From NCBI GenBank assembly GCA_001643675.2, contig LSRY02000012.1:560501-624500 (forward strand): a stretch of DNA of 64,000 nucleotides, read 5' to 3'. This stretch comes from Monocercomonoides exilis (Eukaryota > Preaxostyla > Oxymonadida > Polymastigidae). Each line of letters begins with the position of its first letter. Position 1 is the first letter of the stretch. The notes under the pieces are model-generated. The model did no database searches. It saw only the letters and a program-made list of their open reading frames with translations, and was not told where the DNA came from. Below are positions 53,571 to 64,000 of this stretch, one piece after another. The position numbers and the translations under genes were made by a program.

Positions 53571-55530
53571 TTTCGACGTTTGATCAAAAAATTTTTTCAT
53601 TAAGGGTGGGATTGATACGAGATTTTTTATTTGAAATTACATAAAAATAAAGCTTAATATATTATTATTATTTATTATTTGTTTATTTCAATTTGTTTTT
53701 AATTTGTTTTTGCTTCATGTTTGAAAAAAAATATAAACTTTTTCCAAAAAATTATCGAAACTTCAATGAACAGAAAAAATAAAAAGTTTTCTGGTTTAAA
53801 AAAAATGATAACAATAATCACAATAACGATTTAAATCAATATTCTAAGTTAAAAACAGTTAAATAATATTATTGAAAAAATATAAAATAAGATTAGTTGA
53901 AATCGATAAATATTTAATGAAAACATTCAATTTTCAGCGTTTCATCATCTGATTCGCAAACAGTCCTTTCTTGAAGTCATATCAGCTTCAAATGCCTCTA
54001 TTTCACTCTTCTGCAAAAAGTGAGATTTATGCATTCTATTCAAATCTCACCTTTCTCAATTCAAATCCAATCAGATTCATAAGAAAATGTCAACGCCAAT
54101 TCCCTTCCCAATCACTTCACCCTGGGTACTTTCCATATGGATTCGCTCTCCCAACTCCATAGCCACCCTGGACAACGAGATATCCCGCCTTCATTCATTT
54201 TCATTCATTTCCGCCTCCTGCCCTGAAAACAACACAAAAACATTCAACAGATAAATATTCATATAAAAAAAAAATAAATAAAGGCCAAACTGCTCTTTGA
54301 CTGTATTTTGCCAAACAACCTCATTTCCACAACAATCATCATTCAAAAAATCAATCTCTCCATTTCAGCCTCAGAATGGTTGAATACAGTACTGAATGCA
54401 TCTCCACAAAATACATCGTGTATTTAACTGGAGGGTCTTTTCAGCCCGTACACATTGTGGTGTATGTCCAGAGGGGTTTTTTCTGTTTTTGTCATGATCA
54501 TCTCCTTTAATAATATTCTCAACAATACAAAAAAGTATTTGATGTTTATCTCATCAACACCATGCATAGGAGGGATATTTTGCAGGGAAGAGATGGAAGA
54601 GAATTATTTGCAGCAGGGGGTGGAAGTTGAGTGTTTTTTGGAATGTTAATATTTCAAGAGGTGTTTTTGATTGAAAGAAAATCTGAGGAAAAGGGATGGG
54701 GATGAGCAAGTGGTGATTAATAGAAGATAGTATAGAAAATATGAAGAGAAGTGATTGGAGATGATGAAGAAGGTGATTATTATTGATTGGAGAAATGGAT
54801 TTGGAAAAGAAAGAAAAGAGGGCAAAAGTGTGCAAGAAGAGGGAAAATGAGAAATATTCAAATGGAAGAGGGGTATTTTTTATGAGAGGAGAAGAATATT
54901 TTATGGAAGAGACCGAGAATTCTGAAGAAAAGGAGGGGATTGATATTTTCTGATGATTTTGGGGGTTGAATGGAAGAGGAAAAATAGAAATGAAAAGAAA
55001 ATTGAGAGATATTTTCATTTTTTTTTTTTTGAGGGGAAAGGAGAGGGCATTGCAAAAAGAAAGTGAATTGATTGGAAGAAATTCAACTTTATTGATAAAT
55101 AACAGAACAACAGCCAGAAATTCTTCAATTTAGATTTTTGTTTCCTTGTGAAGTTAACTTGTTTTATACGGCATTGCATCAATCGCCAACATCACATGAA
55201 ACATATCAACCTCTTCACTAAATTTATTGGAATATAAATGGATTTCTCAATCACCATAAATATTTATTTTCATCATCATCTCATCTTCTTCACCTTATTT
55301 CTCATCTTCCTCATAATTTCCTTCTTCTTCACCTTCTCCAAATTCTTCACCTTCTTGACCTTCTTTTTTGGTTCCTCTTTTCACTTTGTGTTGCATCACA
55401 TTCAACCTTCAGATGTTTGTAAGCTGTTCAATCAGCATCACCAGTTTGCCTTCCAAAATGAAATCTCAATAACTATTCTTCCTCTCTACAGTGTCTTCGT
55501 CGCTGTATAAGCCTTCTGTGAGATAACGAA
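53571..55530. other. Left interior of element V, nothing recognised
   Basis: AT-rich. Two slightly GC-richer patches (about 53940-54170 and 54360-54650) have short open frames without a recognisable motif. Confidence 0.5.
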
Positions 55531-58500
55531 ATGTGCTTTTGAACTATTTTCTTCTTCCGAAGAGGAACATTCCGCTCCGCTTCAGCACTTGGATCGGCTT
55601 CCGCGCTCCGGCTGTGCTAAATAAGGTGAATGAGGTGAATGGGCATATCACTACAAATGGAAGTGGAAGAGGGAAGGAGCTTCAAGGCACATTGCGTTCA
55701 TCTGCTCGGTTAATGATACTTCCATGAAGCGAAGAGAGAGGAGGACAAGTTCAAATGGAAGAGGCAAAGAAGGCGGATTTCAGAAGCAAATTGAGCGCAG
55801 AGCAGAGGAAAGGAAGAAAGCAGGAAGAGCCAAAGGCGAAGACGAAGACGAAGGAGAAAGACGAGTTTCACACATCGCAAATTGACACTTTCAATACAAG
55901 ACTTGCACAGGTAGCAACAGAAAGAAGGGAAAGGGAAGAGAAGAGAAGAGAAGAAGGATGAGAAGAGGAGTGCAAATGAGTTTGTAAATGATAAAGATGA
56001 AAAGGGATCGTTGTGTCTGACAGATAAATGCATAGATAATGAGAAAAATGAAGGGGAAGAAGAGGAAGAAGAAGATGGATTTGACAAACACATTAGAAAG
56101 GCTCAGAAAGAAAGAGGAGCAAAAGAAAAAATAAAAACAACAAAAGAGAAGAATAAGCCTGTAACGATTCTAACCACTCTTTGCTCAGATTTTCTGCCTG
56201 AAATCAAAAATCGAAGAATGATACAGCAACAAATATTGGAAAACAATTCACTTTCTCAACATTTTCATCTGCTAACGCATCATCTTCATTCTCAACTTCT
56301 TCGTTTCCAACTTCATCACCATCCTTTTTTGCTTCAACTACTTAATCTTGTTCTTATTTTTTCTTTTATTCTAGTTTTTTCATCAATTTATCATTTCTTT
56401 CTCTTCTTCTTCACCTGATTCATTTAAATAACATAGAAGAAATTCCTCAAAATCATCATCCACTTTTACAAGTGACGCCAATCAATCCTCCTCTTCCAAC
56501 GGCCAATTAGATACAGGCAAATCAATCCAATCTGTTCAAGATACCTCGTTCAGGTATTCATTCTTCACCTGTGTCATCGTCATTGGGAATATATGGAACT
56601 TATTCTTCTTCCTCCTCTTCCTCTTCCTCTTCTCATTAAAATTCTTCTTCCTCTTCTTCTTCTTCTTCCAATCAACCAAATGAAATTCCAGCTGTTTTTC
56701 AGCGTTGAACCGAAGACAAACAGAAAAGAGTAGTCGAAATGGCAATTTTGTGGGGGAAAAGAGAAAAAGAAAAAGAGGAAAAGAAAAGAAAAGAAGAAGA
56801 AAGAAAAAATGTGATTTGAAACGACAAATCGGAAGAATTAGCAGAAAGAAAGAGAATATGAGACGAAGAAGAAATGAAAAAATGGATAGAGAAGAAGAAA
56901 GAGAAGGAGAAGAGAGAGAATGAAAAGGAGAAGGAGAGGAAGAATAAGGAGAGGAAGGATTTGGTAGTGAAAAAAGGAAAAGAAGGAGGAAAAGGAGGAA
57001 AGGGAAGAAAGGGAAGGAAAACAAGAAGAAGAAGAAAGAAGAAAAGAAGAAGAAGAAAATACAGATGAAGACTATCAAGATGAACTTTTGCTTTTGAAGC
57101 TAACTTCTCTTTTCACTCAGCAAAGACTGAAAGAAATCGAAGAGAAGAAGCAATTGACAAAAATGCTGGCTTTGAGAAAAGAAGAAGAAGAAGAAGATGT
57201 TGTTGGGTATTATTTTGCTGGCAAAAATAATTCGAAAAAACAAGGCGAAAAAGGGTATTTAAAAGGAGAAAATAAAAATAAAAATAAAAATGATGAAAAG
57301 AAAGACAAAAAGAAAGAAGAAATGAAAAAGAAGTGGGAAACCAAAAATAAAAAAGAAATTTCTCCGTCGCCGCTAATTCTCCAACTGTATTTTCACGATA
57401 TAAACACACAAGCGGAATGGTTAGCAGCCGAAGAAGCGAAAAAGACGAAGGAAAACGAGAAAGAATTGACGTTTCATCCGATTATTTACTAAGGGACAGA
57501 TTGGATTGAAAGAGAGAAGAAAAAGAAAACGAAAAAAATACATAAAGAAATTAAGAAAAAATAGAAAAAAGAAAACATTAAAGCATTATCTTCTAAGCCA
57601 ACACACCATCAACCAATCTTTTCCAATCTTCTGGGAACAAATAAGGCATTCCATCTTTTGTCATTCTTTTCTTCCAAAACAAAAAGAAGTTGATTTCTTC
57701 ATTGCACTTGTTGTGAATGGAGCTGATAGAAGAGATGGATTTGGTGGGAGGATAAAGAAGAAGAAAATGAAAAAGAAGAAGAAGAAGAAGAAGAAGAAGA
57801 AGAAGAGGGATCGGAAGAGGAAGAGGAAGAGGAAGAAAAAGAAAAAGAAAAAGAAAAAGAAGAAGCAAAAGCAGAACTTCTCTTTAAAGTGAGTGTTTCG
57901 CTTCCGAGCGGTCCAGCTTCTTTTCGTGTTTTTGAAGGGGACTGTTTGGAAGAGGATGTGAAACCGTTTTGCGAGAGGTATTTTTTGAGAGAAGAGAAAG
58001 AGAGGAGGATAAAATAGGTGGTGGAGAACGCATTGGAAGGGAGAGAGAGAGGGAAGAGAAGAAGGAAGAGAAGAAGGAAGAATGGAAGAAAGAGAAAGAG
58101 AAAAGAAAGAAAACTGTGCTGTGAGAGACAAACATTCTAATCAATCACTTCATCCTTCGTCTTCATCATCGTCATCGTCGTCATTTTCTTCTTCTCATTC
58201 TTTTTCATTTTTGAATTTTTATTTTTATTTTAATTTCTTCTTCTTCATCATCTTCTTCTTTTTATTTTTCTTCTTCTTCTTCTTCTTCTTCTTTTTCTTT
58301 TTCTTTTTCTTCTTCCCACTCGAATTATGGATCAACCTCTTCTTCTTCATCCTCCTCCTTTGCTCACCTCGTCGCTCACACAGCGGCCAATGAACTTTGT
58401 GTAAAGGAAAATTTGTTACCAGAAGAGTTTCACAAGCAATTGTAGTTATTGAGGAATTCAACGAGAAGAATGATGCAGAAAGAACCGGAGAGGAAGCCAA

Positions 58501-58610
58501 CAACACCACAGGTATTTTCGAAGGGAGAATTTTGATTGGGCAGAGTGGAAATGGAAGGAAGATGAGAGAGGATGGAGAAGGAAGAGGGAAGGACAAGTGA
58601 TGAGAAGAAT
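55531..58610 (+). pseudogene. Decayed coiled-coil gene carried by element V
   Basis: Frames change repeatedly. Readable pieces are FHTSQIDTFNTRLAQVATER (about 55866), QQRLKEIEEKKQLTKMLALR (about 57120), EEAKKTKENEKELTFHPIIY (about 57430-57490), VSVSLPSGPASFRVFEGDCL with a following F-C-ERYFL motif (about 57890-57985), and KENLLPEEFHKQL (about 58406). The E-L-T-F-x-P-x-I motif and the LPxG...GD....F segments occur in long coiled-coil proteins of protists, but I cannot name the family. Glu/Lys codon runs (GAA, AAG) fill much of the interval. Multiple stops and shifts make it a pseudogene; a multi-intron gene with short exons is a less likely alternative. Confidence 0.5.
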
Positions 58611-59114
58611 AAAGAGTAAAAAGACTAGTTCGAATAAGTTTTATTCATTGATTTTCGATTTCATTGTATTTCATTCAACGTTTGATGAAGAAACTGAATC
58701 GAAAAGAAAGGACTGATATATTGTAATGATATTTCCGTCGAAGAAATAGATAAAGTCAAGAAAACAAATTGGTTTCAAAAGTTTGAAGTTAAATAATTTT
58801 TAATTGAAACAAATTTATAGCAAACTACTTCAATTGTGTTTTTCAAAGTATTTTTTATTTATTAGGATAGTTTTAGCAAGTTGAGAAACTTGATATTTTT
58901 ATCCAACAGTTTTATTTTTTATTTTTCACATTATTTTTCTTTGATCAAAAAAATTCTTTTCCACAAAAACCTCAAAAATGTATGTTTTTTTTATATAACA
59001 ATAAAACAAATATATATTACAGATATTTTAGCTAAATGCTGAAGAAAAATCAATTTGATTTTTTGATCAGTAATACCACAATAGTATTTATTTTTTCGAT
59101 TTTTGATCTTTTTA
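58611..59114. other. Right interior of element V, nothing recognised
   Basis: AT-rich, no open frame of note. Confidence 0.6.
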
Positions 59115-60142
59115 TATGATATCAAAAAAAATCACCCATATTTCTCGACGAGTTTCTAAAGAAAAATTATAGTAATTCACATTGTTATGCATTAGCATAT
59201 AACACATCTAGCCATATACAAATTTTTGATAATTGTGTTGTATTGATGAATAAATAAATAATTTTTATTTTTGAAAATCTGACTTATGATGAATTTTTCT
59301 ATTCTAATTAAACGATTCAGTTCATCTTTTATACATATAACTTATTTTTTCTTTGTTGTGAACTGTTCTGGTTATTTTTTATTTTCCACAATTTGCTCTT
59401 TCTAATGGAATGAAAAACCGTCATTTTTGAAAAATCATTGCCAATGGGATAACTGAAAAAATATTTTTTGCAAAACACAAAAACATCCAAGTGAATTTAA
59501 CACATGCATCAATAAATATGTTAGTTATACAAAATTACTACATAGTTGAAATTTTTAATTATTCCATATTCATTTCATTTATAAAAATTATTTTCTTTTT
59601 TGACGATTTTTGATTAAAATTTTTATTGAATATTATTCCAAATTGTATTATTTGAAATGAATATAAAATTATTAAAAATTTCAACTATGTAGTAATTTTG
59701 CATAACTAACATATTTATTGATGCATGTGTTAAATTCACTTGGATGTTTTTGTGTTTTGCAAAAAATATTTTTTCAGTTATCCCATTGGCAATGATTTTT
59801 CAAAAATGACGGTTTTTCATTCCATTAGAAAGAGCAAATTGTGGAAAATAAAAAATAACCAGAACAGTTCACAACAAAGAAAAAATAAGTTATATGTATA
59901 AAAGATGAACTGAATCGTTTAATTAGAATAGAAAAATTCATCATAAGTCAGATTTTCAAAAATAAAAATTATTTATTTATTCATCAATACAACACAATTA
60001 TCAAAAATTTGTATATGGCTAGATGTGTTATATGCTAATGCATAACAATGTGAATTACTATAATTTTTCTTTAGAAACTCGTCGAGAAATATGAATTTTA
60101 ATAAAAAGTCCGGGATTTCGAAAAATTCCCGGGTTTCTGAAC

Positions 60143-60414
60143 TAGGGTACTTACCTTTTCGAAATTTCTGATACTTTATTAACATGCTTATTCCTTCTTC
60201 TTCCTCTAAATCTCGCAACAAACAGCTACCTTTTCAACAGATTGCAGAAAATACTCCAATGAGCAATAATGATTCATTCGCTTCGTAAATAAAAAATGAC
60301 AATTTCAAGTTTCACTTCCTCTCGCTATTTGGATTAAGTTATGTGAAATGGAAATATTTAAGCGAGCTGAGGTAAAAAGAAAAAAATAATAATAAAAACT
60401 TAAAGAATGAGGTG
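60143..60414. other. Spacer 3' of the UTP12-like gene
   Basis: Between foldback W and the stop codon of the minus-strand WD-repeat gene. A minus-strand piece with a GTAAGT donor at about 60155 looks slightly exon-like (ISMLIKYQKF) but joins to nothing. Confidence 0.4.
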
Positions 60415-63400
60415 TTATTGCGTTAATGAATTCGGCCGCTTCGAGTTCTTCTTCTTTCTTCCTGATTTCTGCTTCTCTGAAATGTCTTTCCAGCGCTCAT
60501 CAACTCTGAAGAATTTGTTCGTATCCTCTTCAATCTTCCTCTGCAAATAGCCCAGCGCAGCCAAGTTAAAAGACAGCTCGTCTCTTTTCTGCTCCAGCGA
60601 CTTCTCCAACGCTGACGCCACCGCCGTCACAGCCGCTGTGTCTGCTGCGCTGTGCACAGGCCCCGTCAGCTGCGAGTTGTGGATGGTGACAAGCGTGTGC
60701 GCCACACGGTGCAGAAGCTCAGACTCCTCCATGTGCGACGACAGCACTGCTGGGACCAGCGAAAGAAGACGCCCTGCATTAGCATAGGAAAGTGCAGATA
60801 GCACTGTCGGAAGCGAAGCCCGAGGAATAAACTTAAGCTGGCGGAGCAGGGGCGATTCTGTTGGTTGCTTTGGAGCCGAAGTGGTGACAACATACATGTC
60901 TTCTTCATCTTCTTCCTCGTTCTCTTCATCCATTTCCTCATCCTCCTCATTCTCCCCGTCTTTCCCTTCCTCTCCTTCTTTTTTGCTCCTCTTCATCTTC
61001 TTTGCTTCGTTCTCAGACTCAGCAATGGACGACAGCTGTCTCTGTAACCTCTCCTCTTGCTCAATGCCTTCCAGCAGAGCATCTACGCCTTTCAGCGTCT
61101 CTGCTGTTCCTTTCTCAACAATCGCACCCGTTCCCCTCTCCCCAGTCGACGTCTGCGCCTCGTCAATCATCTCAATCATCTCCTTCTCCAGTATCTCCTC
61201 ATCCCTGTCTTCCTCATCTTCCCCTTTGAAAATCTGCGCCTGTGTCCGAATCCACAGCCGCACTCCTCTTTCTGTCCCCGCAGCAAACACTGCTCCTCCG
61301 TCTGAAGACACAGCGAGGCCAAGCAAAGACCCAGCTGGGTTTCCTCGGAGCGTCTGCGCACAGTCAAAATCGTCTCCGTCCCACATTTTGATGTCCCCTT
61401 CTCTTCCGCAGCTGAGGCAGTAGTGCGTCCCTCTAAGAGGCACAATTCCTGTGATAGGCGCCGTGTGCCCGCGCATCTTCCCTCTCAGATCTCCCCGCTG
61501 TGCAGACCACACACGCACGTCTTTGTCAGCACCGCCAGAGAACAGCAGAAGTGAATCAGACGAGAAAGCCAGAGCTGTCACAGGCAGTGAGTGCCCGTAG
61601 CAGCTCAGAGCGTATTTCAGCGTGTACTCAAAAAACAGCTGGATCGTCGAGTCGCTCAGACCAGCTGCCACAAGCTTGCCGTCTGGTGAGAATGCAACAC
61701 AGAGAATGTCGTCGTTCAGACGTAAAGTCCGGCGGTGCTTCAGACTCAGCACGGTTTTTGTGGACGTTGTCCCAATAGAAGCAGAAGCAGAAGATTGTTC
61801 ATTGGAGGACGAGGGCTTGTCTGATTGCGAGGTGGATGTGTTATCACCAGCACTTCCTTTTTTGCCTTTCTGAGCAGAATTTCGCGAGATTCGCTTTTGG
61901 CTCCCTTTTTTCGACAGAAGCTCCTCCTCTTCTTTCACATCCTCTTTCACATCTTTTTCTTTCTCTTTCCCTTTCTGCTCTTCCTTCGCATCTGCTTCCA
62001 GCGGCTCTGCCTTCTTCACTTCCAACGCAAAGTCCCAGAAGTGTATCTCTCCACCAGCGCCTGCAGATGCAATGCCTTTGGACTCCGCAGTGCTGCCTTT
62101 GTCATCCGGTTGCAGTGCAATGCTCCACACTGCCCCAGTTCTGTCCTTCTTCACCGTCACTTTCTCCGCCGTTGCGATATCAAATACCTCAATCAGCCCT
62201 TCCGTCGTGCCGCACAGCACGTAGCGGTCTCCAGGCGCGAAGATGACACACGCCGGAGACGAAGACGGCAGCGTGCGGATGGGCGCGTGTGTCTTGGTGT
62301 TCCAGATGCACAGCTGCTGTGCAGAGACCGTAGCGAGCAGCGCAGCGCCGGACGAGAGTGCAACAGAACGGACGGGCGACGGATGTCCCACGTTGCTCAT
62401 TCTCAGATGAAGAGAAGGAAGAGACGGGGCAGCAGCAGCAGCGCCACGTGACTGCTTCGGGTGCTGGACGATGTATGACTCGATGGAGTTGTTGTTTAAG
62501 CCCAGGAGAATAAGAGTCGGGGGATGAGTGCCAGATGAATGGGCAATTCCTGTGGGGCTTGTGCAAAAATCGACAGAGACTGTTTTGCCAGTTGTGGTGA
62601 TGACTGAGTGGAACACGAACAGATCTGAAGGAGCAAGAAAAAGAGCAGCGGATGATGTGTCACCTTGCTCAGTGGAGCCAGATGAAGGAGTAGAAAGTAA
62701 AGAAGAAGAAGAAGAAGTTTCATTTTCAGTTTTCTTTCCGGATTTTTTGCCTTTTTTCTTTGACTTTGCTGACGAAAGAAGAGAATCGTCTTCTTCTTTT
62801 TTAATCAACAAGTCGTCGTCTTCTTCTTTCTTCACTCCATCGGCGTCTTCTTCATCCCATCCGCCTTTCTCTTTCATTCGCTTTTCTCTCCTGTTGATAT
62901 GCTTAAGTGCATCAGACCACTCACGAACACGGAAAATCTCTGCTTTGTTTGTCGTTCCGATGATGGCAAGAAGCGATTGTGCTTGGCCTTTGGAACGGTC
63001 AGTGGGCATTCCTGGCAATGAAGAAGAAGAAGAAGAAGAGGAGGAGGAGGAGGAAGCTGTTGATAAAGAGGAAGAATTGCCGCTGGTTGAAGACTTCGAA
63101 AATTTGATCTCGTTGATTCTGCCAAGTTTTGTCTGTGTCAAAGGAAGAGTTCCGATGAAGTGAGCAATTGGCTTAAAAAGGCTGTTCTCGGAAGACCAGT
63201 TCACATCGTCTTCGTCGGAGTTTTCTTTGGCTTTTTCTTGTGCCTTGGATGATCCTTTGCCTTTTTGCTCTTGATTTTTTTTGCTCTTTCCTTTATCCAA
63301 TCTCCATACTCTCACCTCATTTTCAATGCCTCCTCCGATGAGCACCCGTTCGTCTGCATCAACAGAAATGGACCATACTTCTCTCGCAGCGCCCAACAAC

Positions 63401-64000
63401 GTTTGAATGCAGTGTCTAGTATCTATATCCCACAATTTGATTGATCCATCCTTTGAAGAAGTAATTAAAATGCCAAGTTTTGGAGCAAAAATAAGTGAAG
63501 TGACCGCAGCAACATGGCCTGTGAGCCTCATAATTCCACGCTCTCCAAGTATGTCCCATATGACCACGTCAGAGTCGAGTGATCCAGATGCTAGAAGAGA
63601 TCCATTTGGGTGAAATGATAAGCATGTTACAGAAGAGGTATGACCATGAAATATTGCACGAACATCTTTACTCGGAACGACTGAATCAACATGTGAAGCG
63701 GTATCACTCAAGGATGGAACTCTCAAAGGAAATGAATCAGATTCCTCGAGATTGTCAAATGATGAAGGTAAATCATAAATTCGCACAGAACCATCAGAAC
63801 AACTGAATTATATAAATTTGATTTAAGAAATGTCTCTCATAAAATCAACGATAACACATACCCCAAGGCGCATGTTTTCCAATCTGCTGAAACAGCCAAA
63901 GAATCAACAATTGTTCCAAGTTTTCCTTTCAATATCAGAATCTAGAATACATGATGATGTTAGAAAACGCACATCATAATTCCAAAGCATGCCATTTAAT
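60415..64000 (-). CDS. UTP12/DIP2/WDR3 WD-repeat protein, 5' end beyond window
   Basis: Exons in plus coordinates: 60415-63802, 63862-63941, and one running past 63973. WD repeats are clear: CALGCSDGSVRIYDL (formed across an intron), GHTSSVTCLSFHPNGSLLAS, SGSLDSDVVIWD, SSKDGSIKLWDIDTRHC, then after long charged and Ser insertions LNDDILCVAFSPDGKLVAAG, GHSLPVTALAFSSDSLLLFS, GGADKDVRVW, GREGDIKMWD and RGVRLW. The C-terminal portion (LPTVLSALSYANAGRLLSLV, then LLHRVAHTLVTIHNSQLTG) is the helical Utp12 domain. Order and wording match WDR3/Utp12, a subunit of the UTP-B part of the nucleolar small-subunit processome in 18S rRNA maturation. Two tandem seven-bladed propellers are expected; the first blade is partly outside the window. 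It is enlarged by a central basic/acidic insertion. Intron 63942-63972 is only 31 nt. Confidence 0.92.

Larger units (their letters stand above)
53542..59138. mobile_element. 5.6-kb element V with MITE-family ends, inserted in the foldback
   Basis: Left end TGGGTGATTTTTTTAGATAT (53542); the right end is the complement of TGGGTGATTTTTTTTGATAT (to 59138). TA duplicates flank it (53540-53541 and 59139-59140). The intact opposite arm of foldback W supplies the empty site, so the segment demonstrably moved as one unit. Its ends resemble MITEs Z1-Z3, but the interior is 20 times longer and contains a decayed coiled-coil gene (about 55.5-58.6 kb). No transposase is recognisable. Confidence 0.8.
53489..60142. 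mobile_element. Foldback palindrome element W (1,055 bp), split by a 5.6-kb element
   Basis: Outer ends read GTTCAGAAACCCGGGAATTT inward from both sides, flanked by TA at 53487-53488 and 60143-60144. The left 53 bp (53489-53541) are cut off by element V and the rest runs 59141-60142. Removing V and one TA leaves a nearly perfect palindrome: two arms of about 470 bp or more and a loop of at most about 120 bp near 59560-59680. The arms differ at few positions. No coding capacity is evident; the small open frames in it are the two arms of the hairpin. Confidence 0.85.

Noticed and set aside
59973-60221. 82-residue minus-strand open frame at the right edge of the foldback
   Set aside because: It crosses the element boundary at 60142; most of it is one palindrome arm, so it cannot be an original gene.

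Overview
The window is nuclear DNA of a eukaryotic protist. Genes are interrupted by short GT-AG introns (about 31 to 460 bp), intergenic DNA is very AT-rich, and coding DNA is richer in GC with long serine and glutamate codon runs. Two protein families here (the helical-repeat protein at 33.5-34.9 kb and the beta-helix surface-protein remnant at 50.2-51.5 kb) look like families I associate with the oxymonad Monocercomonoides. That assignment rests on memory, not on a search. Exons were joined by hand from reading frame and splice dinucleotides; where I give exon lists, their lengths add up in frame.

Left half (1-31.8 kb), ordinary gene-dense DNA: a prominin-like membrane protein (minus, cut by the window edge); an IKS1-type kinase (plus); a CSB/ERCC6/Rad26 SNF2 ATPase (plus); a protein of 17 thirty-residue ankyrin-like repeats (plus); UDP-glucose:glycoprotein glucosyltransferase (plus, three exons, C-terminal KTEL); a large coiled-coil and serine-rich protein (plus); and an NSE3/MAGE-family subunit of the SMC5/6 complex (minus).

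Middle (32-44.7 kb): a lineage-type helical-repeat gene flanked by a diverged inverted repeat, a cathepsin-B-like papain-family peptidase (minus), and a multi-pass membrane TKL kinase (minus) whose kinase domain is split by very large low-complexity insertions.

Right (45-60.1 kb), a transposon graveyard with readable nesting: a dead Merlin/IS1595-type transposase gene is split by a 257-bp MITE, which is split by a 3.7-kb TIR element carrying a broken surface-protein gene, which is itself hit by another MITE. A 2.8-kb element with about 338-bp inverted arms lies upstream and holds a further MITE. A 1,055-bp foldback palindrome is split by a 5.6-kb element that has MITE-like ends and carries a decayed coiled-coil gene. 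Target duplications are mostly TA and can be read directly.

Far right (60.4-64 kb): UTP12/WDR3, a small-subunit processome WD-repeat protein (minus, 5' end beyond the window).

The recognisable genes serve ER glycoprotein quality control (UGGT), transcription-coupled repair (CSB), chromosome maintenance (NSE3), ribosome biogenesis (UTP12), signalling (two kinases) and proteolysis. They form no operon-like unit. I saw no tRNA, rRNA, CRISPR array or prokaryotic signal.
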